Shown piece after piece: positions 58,621-64,000 of a DNA stretch of 64,000 nucleotides. Location: positions 58,882 through 122,881 of the forward strand of contig NZ_VCIX01000078.1 in assembly GCF_006345825.1 (NCBI RefSeq), in the 5' to 3' direction. Position numbers and translations under genes: made by a program. The notes beneath the pieces are model-generated. The model saw nothing but the letters and a program-made list of their open reading frames with translations. It was not told the origin of the DNA and ran no database searches. This stretch comes from Paenibacillus paridis (GTDB taxonomy: Bacteria > Bacillota > Bacilli > Paenibacillales > Paenibacillaceae). How positions within the stretch are numbered: position 1 is the stretch's first letter; each line of letters begins with the position of its first letter.

Positions 58621-60498
58621 TTATTGAGGAGGGCCATATACCTCAAAATCATATATTCTTGCCGCAGCGTTTTGGGTTTGTGTAGGCGCCGTAACGTTCA
58701 ACTTGATATATCGAGCCGGCACATCAGTAATTTTATCTACGGTAATGCTGCTCGTGTTATTGGTTACGTTCACTACCTTACTCCAATTAATGCCATCAAC
58801 GCTGACCAGAATATGATAAGCCTTCGTGTTGTAAGAGTCAGTCTCTCCGCCTTCCGATGCGTGTTTGATGACAAATTGGTTCACTTGCTTCACGGAGCCG
58901 AGATCGATCTGCAGCCATCGGTTACTGGACTTAGAGCACCATTTGCTATCATTGATGACGTTGCCGTCCACGGCTTTAAACGCAGTTTGCGAGGCGGTGC
59001 ACGTACTGTCAGCCGTCGCAGGTTTACTTAATGCCAAATTGGAGGGGCCAAACACTTGAAACTCGAAGATTCTTGCAGCAAGGTTTGTCGTTTGCGTAGG
59101 GGTCGTAACGTTCAGCTTAATATATCTTGCTGATACTGTAGCAATATTGTCTGTTGTCTGGCTTTTCGTATTATTGGTTACTTTGACGACTGTGCTCCAA
59201 TCCTTGCCATTATTACTAACTTGGATATGATAAGCCTTCGTGTTATATGCGGTCGTCTCTCCGCCTTCTGCTGCATGCTTGATTATAAATTGGTTCACTT
59301 GCTTCACGGAGCCAAGATCGATCTGCAGCCAACGGTTGCTGGATAGGGAGCACCATTTGCTATCATTGATTTCGCTGCCGTCCACCGCTTTGGCCGCGGT
59401 CTGTGAGGCGTTGCACACACTATCAACCGTCGCGGGTTTGTTCAATGCTAAATTTTGCTGCTCGAATACTGCGAAATCATATATTCTTGCCGTAGAATCC
59501 GAAGTTTGCGTAGGGGTCGTGACATTCAACCTGATATATCGGGCCTGCGTATCCGGTATATTATCTACCGTTACGCCACTCGTATTATTATTTACAGTAA
59601 CTACTGTATTCCAAGTAGTACCATTGCTACTAACTTGGATGTTATAAGCCTTCGTGTTATAAGAAGCAGACTGCCCGCCTTCCGATGCGTGCTTGATGAC
59701 AAATTGGCTCACTTGCTTCACGGAACCGAGGTCAATCTGCAGCCAACGGTTGCTAGACATGGAGCACCATTTGCTGTCATTAATCACGCTGCCGTCTACG
59801 GCTTTGGCCGCATTCTGTGAGGCGATGCAGGCGCTGTCAGCCGACGCCGGTCTATTTAATGCTAAATTCGGTGAACTCACCGTTATCGTATATGTCACCT
59901 TGCTCGTTCCTGTTTGCGGGCTGACGATGATCTTCATGCCCGTCTCTAGCGTCGTCGCTTTCGTTATCCCATCTGCATTGTAAATTTCAAACGTTGCATT
60001 CGCTGACGGCGTAATCGCTGCCTTAAGCGCAGCTAACTTGATGCTACTCCCAACAGTAATTGTCTCATTCATCGTCCCGCCAGTGCTCACCGTACCGATC
60101 GTTGAGGTCAATGTAGCATTTACGCATTGTGCATTTGTGCTCGAGGCCACCCATTTGGCATACAATGTTAGGCTTTTAGTGATTGAATCTGAAGCATTGT
60201 ATCGTTGCGTCAGCACACTGTCGTAATACCAGCCTTCAAAGTTGAAGCACTCCTTTGTAGGCATACTCTGAAACACCACTTTACCTCCAGAACTCACAAA
60301 TTGAGGAGGGATTACTGAGCCGCCGTTCGAGTTATAAGTCAGGACCAGTTGGGTGGATATGTTACCATCATCTCCTCCGGCATATGCAGGAACCCCAGCT
60401 GCCATTAACGATAGCATAATAGCTACCACCATCAAATAACCTCTTATCTTCCCTGTAATCCTTTTCTTTCCCTGACTAAGTCTTGATCTTCCCATCAT
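58621..60498 (-). CDS. Secreted protein with InlB-type repeat and three discoidin domains
   Basis: 625 residues from ATG 60498 (AGGAGAG, 10-nt spacing); an open extension upstream lacks an SD. Signal peptide to about residue 42. Then a Listeria-Bacteroides (InlB B-type) repeat about 50-115 (Y-N-S-N-G-G, F-E-G-W-Y-Y-D, L-Y-A-K-W), a linking beta domain about 116-210, and three tandem F5/8 type C domains of about 138 residues each (N-L-A-L-N-K-P-A-[TS] start, W-L-Q-I-D-L-G-S-V-K-Q-V, Y-N-T-K-A-Y, R-Y-I-[KR]-L-N-V-T). No catalytic or SLH domain. Probably a glycan-binding surface or secreted lectin. The three units share long stretches of DNA identity. Confidence 0.85.
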   Translation of the reverse strand: MMGRSRLSQGKKRITGKIRGYLMVVAIMLSLMAAGVPAYAGGDDGNISTQLVLTYNSNGGSVIPPQFVSSGGKVVFQSMPTKECFNFEGWYYDSVLTQRYNASDSITKSLTLYAKWVASSTNAQCVNATLTSTIGTVSTGGTMNETITVGSSIKLAALKAAITPSANATFEIYNADGITKATTLETGMKIIVSPQTGTSKVTYTITVSSPNLALNRPASADSACIASQNAAKAVDGSVINDSKWCSMSSNRWLQIDLGSVKQVSQFVIKHASEGGQSASYNTKAYNIQVSSNGTTWNTVVTVNNNTSGVTVDNIPDTQARYIRLNVTTPTQTSDSTARIYDFAVFEQQNLALNKPATVDSVCNASQTAAKAVDGSEINDSKWCSLSSNRWLQIDLGSVKQVNQFIIKHAAEGGETTAYNTKAYHIQVSNNGKDWSTVVKVTNNTKSQTTDNIATVSARYIKLNVTTPTQTTNLAARIFEFQVFGPSNLALSKPATADSTCTASQTAFKAVDGNVINDSKWCSKSSNRWLQIDLGSVKQVNQFVIKHASEGGETDSYNTKAYHILVSVDGINWSKVVNVTNNTSSITVDKITDVPARYIKLNVTAPTQTQNAAARIYDFEVYGPPQ

Positions 60499-61110
60499 TC
60501 GTGCCCCACTCTCCTGGACTAAACATGAATACTTGCAATACTTCGAGCATCCCTCATACACAGCCCTTAAAGTTCCATTTGTTCAACAGCGTAGTCGCTT
60601 CAACTGGCATGGCATACAGATACAGAGGCTGAAGCGCAAAAGAAGAATACGGACTGCTGCACCATTCATAAGGATATTCATAAAACGGGAAATGATGCTT
60701 GGTTATCATAGATTTAGAACCGTTTGTTTAGGCAATGATGGATTGTCATTTGAACTGCGAGAGGTAAAAACAAAGGAGTCAATGAATGGAGTCGTGAACA
60801 ATTAAACTAGAAAATGATATTTTACGCAAAAAGAGTAACCCTCTCTGAGCAGAGAAGAAATTCGAGTAGGGAAGCACGTATTCAGGCTTTTCGTGCAAGC
60901 GGCGAAGAACTGGTCGCCTTACATAATCTGCTTGATCATAACATGAAGCCAAAAAACAAAAAATCCACAACCTTTTTTAATCAACACCTCCCTTTACTAG
61001 ACACCAGCTAACAAGTGGGATGCAGATTATTTCGGTTGTGGATTCGTATGGTGGAACGTGGCTTTTAGAACAAATTCCAGCTATTATTCAGTTCGAACCA
61101 AAATCCAATC
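60499..61110. other. Gene-free region between two surface-protein genes
   Basis: 612 bases without a supportable gene. It includes the leader of the discoidin protein (minus strand) and the region downstream of the giant SLH gene. Short open frames on both strands lack SD sites. Confidence 0.45.
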
Positions 61111-64000
61111 CTATATAAAATTTAATAGTTTCAGCATACGCGAGAGAAGTGTAACCATTTCTGCCCGAGTTGCTTCTGCTTGCGGCTTGAAATTACCTTG
61201 CTGATCGCCTTTAATGATACCTAAACTAAGCGCTTGATAAATAGAATCCTCCGCCCAAGATGAAATGAATTCCACATCTGCTAAAGCTAACACCCTATTT
61301 TCTGTCTGCAAAGAAGGATTAGCATAAGCAATAGCTCGGGTAAGCATAACCGCCAACTCCTCACGCGTCACACGGTTGTTCGGACGGAAAGTCCCGTCAC
61401 TATATCCCTTGATTAATCCCGCCTGCTCAGCTGCGATAACATCTGCTTCATACCATTTCCCATCCACATCAGAAAAGCTAACTTCAGTGTTATTCAACGG
61501 AATCCCTATTGCACGTACAAGTAATGCCGCCGTTTCTGCTCGGGTAAGCATACCATTCGGATCAAAATTCATTTCGCTACGCCCCTGAACGATGAACTTT
61601 GCTGCAAGTAACTCTATATCCGACTTTGCCCAATGATTCTGCAAATCTATAAAGCTAACTCGACGATCAATTACGAAAAAGTAGCCGTTTCGCTTACTCT
61701 TTACAATTGCTTTGACTTTACCATTCTCTTTTATAAATTGTGCGGGAACAAAGGTGAATGCTTGCTTCTCTTCATCCCAAAGTACGACTGTAGCAAAATC
61801 GGAATCTTGGGCATCCAGCTCAATCTTTCTATTAACATAGGCTGAGAAAGCTGATATTTCAGAGCTTCTGCCTTGATCATCTAATCCAGTAACGTTGAAC
61901 TCAACTGGCCCTGCCCAAACATTTGCGCCAAGACTCTTCTTAACTTCAACAAATTCTGTTGCCTTATCTGATCTGCCTATTTTAATGGTTAGATCATGAT
62001 TATTCCCTGCAATCGCCATCTCTTGAATGAGTATGGTCATTTCATCTTTTGCTGTAATGAATTGCAGTTTCATGGATGGTGAAATGGCCATTAACTGCGT
62101 TAATGTCGCTTTACTAATCATAAACTCTGCGACTTCACTATCTGATTTGATTGCAAAAAGTCCTTTTTTCAAATCATCAAGTTTTAGTTCAACTCGTTGC
62201 TTTCCATTAACTGATACAACCTCAATGTAATAGGATACTCCAGAACTAGTGTTACTGTTCGCAATAATGATTAGCGGATAAATGGCTTCATAAGTAGCAC
62301 CGTCAGCTGTTATCGTCGCTTTAAGCGTTACGCTCTTATGCCCCTCTGAATAGGATGGGCGTTGTACATATCCTGTCGCAACATCTACAAAATGATTATT
62401 CGAGGAAATCCATTGAATGCTTCTACCTTCATCATCAGTTGCTGGAAGACCAAGAGGTCCAATAATTGATGAAGCAGTATCGTTAGTAGTATAAATTAAT
62501 TTCGGAACATCATACACGGTTAGCTTTGCAGTATTGCTCGTAACTTCATAGTTACCTAAACGTTGATTAGGATCAATGATTTCAGCCTCTATCGTATAAT
62601 TGCCAATTGGACTGCTTTGCTCGGCAAGCGTCACATACTTCGCGGATATGTCGTCGTTGTTCAGCACACCTGTTACAACACCGGTCAGAGTGGGGTTCGC
62701 ATTGTTCAACCAACGAGATATTGTGTGAGGCGTCACTGTCAACGGTGCTTTCGTAACACTCAGACTACCTACAGTTTTGGTTACTTCGTAATTTCCTAAC
62801 TTATTATTCGGGTCAACCAGTGTGGCTTCAATCGCATAGTTCCCTACACCACTTGCCTGATCGGCACCCGTTGTGTACGTTGCTGTAATCCCATCTGACG
62901 ATAAACCACCAGAGACCGTTCCTGTGAATACAGGATTGCTCGTACCATATTCACGAGTCGCATTGTCTGCGGTTACTGCAAGTGACGCTTTCGTAACACT
63001 TAGACTGCCTGCAGTTTTCGTTACCTCGTAATTCCCCAACTTGTTATTCGGGTCAACCAGTGCTGTTTCGATCGCATAGCTCCCTACACCACTTGCCTGA
63101 TCGGCAATCGTTGTGTACGTTGCTGTAATCCCATCTGACGATAAACCACCAGAGACCGTTCCTGTGAATACAGGATTGCTCGTACCATATTCACGAGTCG
63201 CATTGTCTGCGGTTACTGCAAGTGACGCTTTCGTAACACTTAGACTGCCTGCAGTTTTCGTTACCTCGTAATTCCCCAACTTGTTATTCGGGTCAACCAG
63301 TGCTGTTTCGATCGCATAGCTCCCTACACCACTTGCCTGATCGGCAATCGTTGTGTACGTTGCTGTAATCCCATCTGACGATAAACCACCAGAGACCGTT
63401 CCTGTGAATACAGGATTGCTCGTACCATATTCACGAGTCGCATTGTCTGCGGTTACTGCAAGTGACGCTTTCGTAACAGTTAGACTGCCTGCGGTTTTCG
63501 TTACCTCATAATTCCCTAGCTTATTATTCGGATCAACCAGTGTGGCTTGAATCGCATAGTTCCCTACATCACTTGTTTGGTCAGCACTCGTTGCGTACGT
63601 TGCTGTAATACGATCTGACGACAAGCCGCCTATTACCGTCCCTGTAAATACCGGATTGCTCATTCCGTATTCACGCGTCGCATCATCTGCGGTTACTGCA
63701 AGTGACGCTTTTGTAATAGATAGACTGCCTGCGGTTTTCGTTACTTCGTAATTTCCTAGCTTATTATTCGGGTCAACCAGTGTGGCTTCAATTGTATAGT
63801 TCCCTACATCACTTGTTTGGTCAGCACTCGTTGCGTACGTTGCTGCAATGCTATCTGACGACAAACCACCCGTTACCGTCCCTGTGAATACAGGATTGCT
63901 CGTACCATATTCACGCGTCGCATCGTTTGCAGTTACCTCAAGTGGCGCTTTCGTAACAGATAGACTGCCTGCGGTTTTCGTTACTTCGTAATTTCCTAGC
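61111..64000 (-). CDS. Giant SLH surface protein with MBG repeats, C-terminal part
   Basis: The frame is open to the right edge of the window, so the N-terminus is missing; at least 963 residues are visible. From the window edge inward: six or more MBG-type repeats of exactly 80 residues (K-A-S-L-A-V-T-A-D-N-A-T-R-E-Y-G-T-S-N-P, then G-N-Y-x-I-E-x-x-L-V-D-P-N-N-K-L-G-N-Y-E), a diverged last repeat, a linker domain, and three SLH domains in the last 190 residues (L-Q-N-H-W-A-K-S-D-I, G-Y-S-D-G-T-F-R-P-N-N-x-V-T-R, G-I-I-K-G-D-Q-Q-G-N-F). A wall-anchored protein with a rod of repeats. Some repeats are identical at DNA level. Confidence 0.92.
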   Translation of the reverse strand, partial: LGNYEVTKTAGSLSVTKAPLEVTANDATREYGTSNPVFTGTVTGGLSSDSIAATYATSADQTSDVGNYTIEATLVDPNNKLGNYEVTKTAGSLSITKASLAVTADDATREYGMSNPVFTGTVIGGLSSDRITATYATSADQTSDVGNYAIQATLVDPNNKLGNYEVTKTAGSLTVTKASLAVTADNATREYGTSNPVFTGTVSGGLSSDGITATYTTIADQASGVGSYAIETALVDPNNKLGNYEVTKTAGSLSVTKASLAVTADNATREYGTSNPVFTGTVSGGLSSDGITATYTTIADQASGVGSYAIETALVDPNNKLGNYEVTKTAGSLSVTKASLAVTADNATREYGTSNPVFTGTVSGGLSSDGITATYTTGADQASGVGNYAIEATLVDPNNKLGNYEVTKTVGSLSVTKAPLTVTPHTISRWLNNANPTLTGVVTGVLNNDDISAKYVTLAEQSSPIGNYTIEAEIIDPNQRLGNYEVTSNTAKLTVYDVPKLIYTTNDTASSIIGPLGLPATDDEGRSIQWISSNNHFVDVATGYVQRPSYSEGHKSVTLKATITADGATYEAIYPLIIIANSNTSSGVSYYIEVVSVNGKQRVELKLDDLKKGLFAIKSDSEVAEFMISKATLTQLMAISPSMKLQFITAKDEMTILIQEMAIAGNNHDLTIKIGRSDKATEFVEVKKSLGANVWAGPVEFNVTGLDDQGRSSEISAFSAYVNRKIELDAQDSDFATVVLWDEEKQAFTFVPAQFIKENGKVKAIVKSKRNGYFFVIDRRVSFIDLQNHWAKSDIELLAAKFIVQGRSEMNFDPNGMLTRAETAALLVRAIGIPLNNTEVSFSDVDGKWYEADVIAAEQAGLIKGYSDGTFRPNNRVTREELAVMLTRAIAYANPSLQTENRVLALADVEFISSWAEDSIYQALSLGIIKGDQQGNFKPQAEATRAEMVTLLSRMLKLLNFI
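62761..64000. repeat. Tandem 240-bp repeats within the giant SLH gene
   Basis: Units of exactly 240 bp recur from about 62761 to the window edge. 63001-63238 and 63241-63478 are identical, and 62881-62999 matches 63121-63239 and 63361-63478; the outer units are more diverged. This points to recent unequal recombination or gene conversion among the central copies. Confidence 0.93.

Noticed and set aside
58415..58627. 70-residue + strand frame
   Set aside because: No SD and it ends inside the downstream convergent gene; composition does not look coding.
60814..61011. 65-residue + strand frame
   Set aside because: No SD, no similarity, located between two minus-strand surface genes.

Overview
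The window looks like chromosomal DNA from a member of the Paenibacillaceae, most likely Paenibacillus. This is inferred from strong GGAGG ribosome-binding sites, consensus sigma-A and sigma-B type promoters, S-layer-homology proteins, large multi-domain secreted glycoside hydrolases, many AraC regulators paired with substrate-binding lipoproteins, and a Btr-like siderophore-sensing family. No tRNA, rRNA, CRISPR array or prophage was seen.

Layout. 1-327: N-terminal part of a SARP/OmpR-type winged-helix regulator. 889-12822: a siderophore-responsive island with four AraC regulator/siderophore-binding lipoprotein pairs, interrupted by a DUF2628-like membrane protein and a solenoid protein of unknown role. 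In two pairs (5027-7791 and 10107-12822) the regulator is Btr-like (HTH plus cytoplasmic binding-protein domain) and is followed by a separate lipoprotein gene behind a Fur box. In the other two (889-2817 and 2936-4855, divergent) the HTH protein runs in frame, with no stop codon, through a perfect Fur box and an internal promoter, RBS and start codon into the lipoprotein, so signal peptide and lipobox lie in the middle of one 640-residue ORF. This is the most unusual feature of the window. No permease or ATPase accompanies the four binding proteins.

12930-24072: CsbD protein with a sigma-B promoter, a secreted FN3-like protein, a GH87 alpha-1,3-glucanase, a BlaI/M56-peptidase sensor pair, a TetR/SDR operon, and a 123-bp repeat tract into which an IS256-family element and a 190-bp MITE-like element have inserted. 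24073-33823: a rhamnoside-type glycan operon (GH78, MGH1-like hydrolase, sugar ABC importer without ATPase, DUF5060/5605 hydrolase) with a divergent AraC regulator. 34002-44373: a coiled-coil/BamE-like lipoprotein, two APH-like kinases, a YCF48-like lipoprotein, a secreted GH43 enzyme, an ABC-2 exporter and a spore-coat-like protein.

44580-51914: a PatB-type C-S lyase, an amino-acid ABC importer, a LacI repressor, an enoyl-CoA hydratase and a CoA-transferase. A shared palindrome (core TAGATCGATCTA) lies beside consensus promoters on both sides of the lacI gene, suggesting one local regulon. 52021-64000: cell-surface region with an SLH protein carrying YDG repeats, two divergent lipoprotein binding proteins flanking a small secreted protein, a secreted protein with three discoidin domains, and the C-terminal part of a giant SLH protein with nearly identical 240-bp MBG repeats running off the window end.
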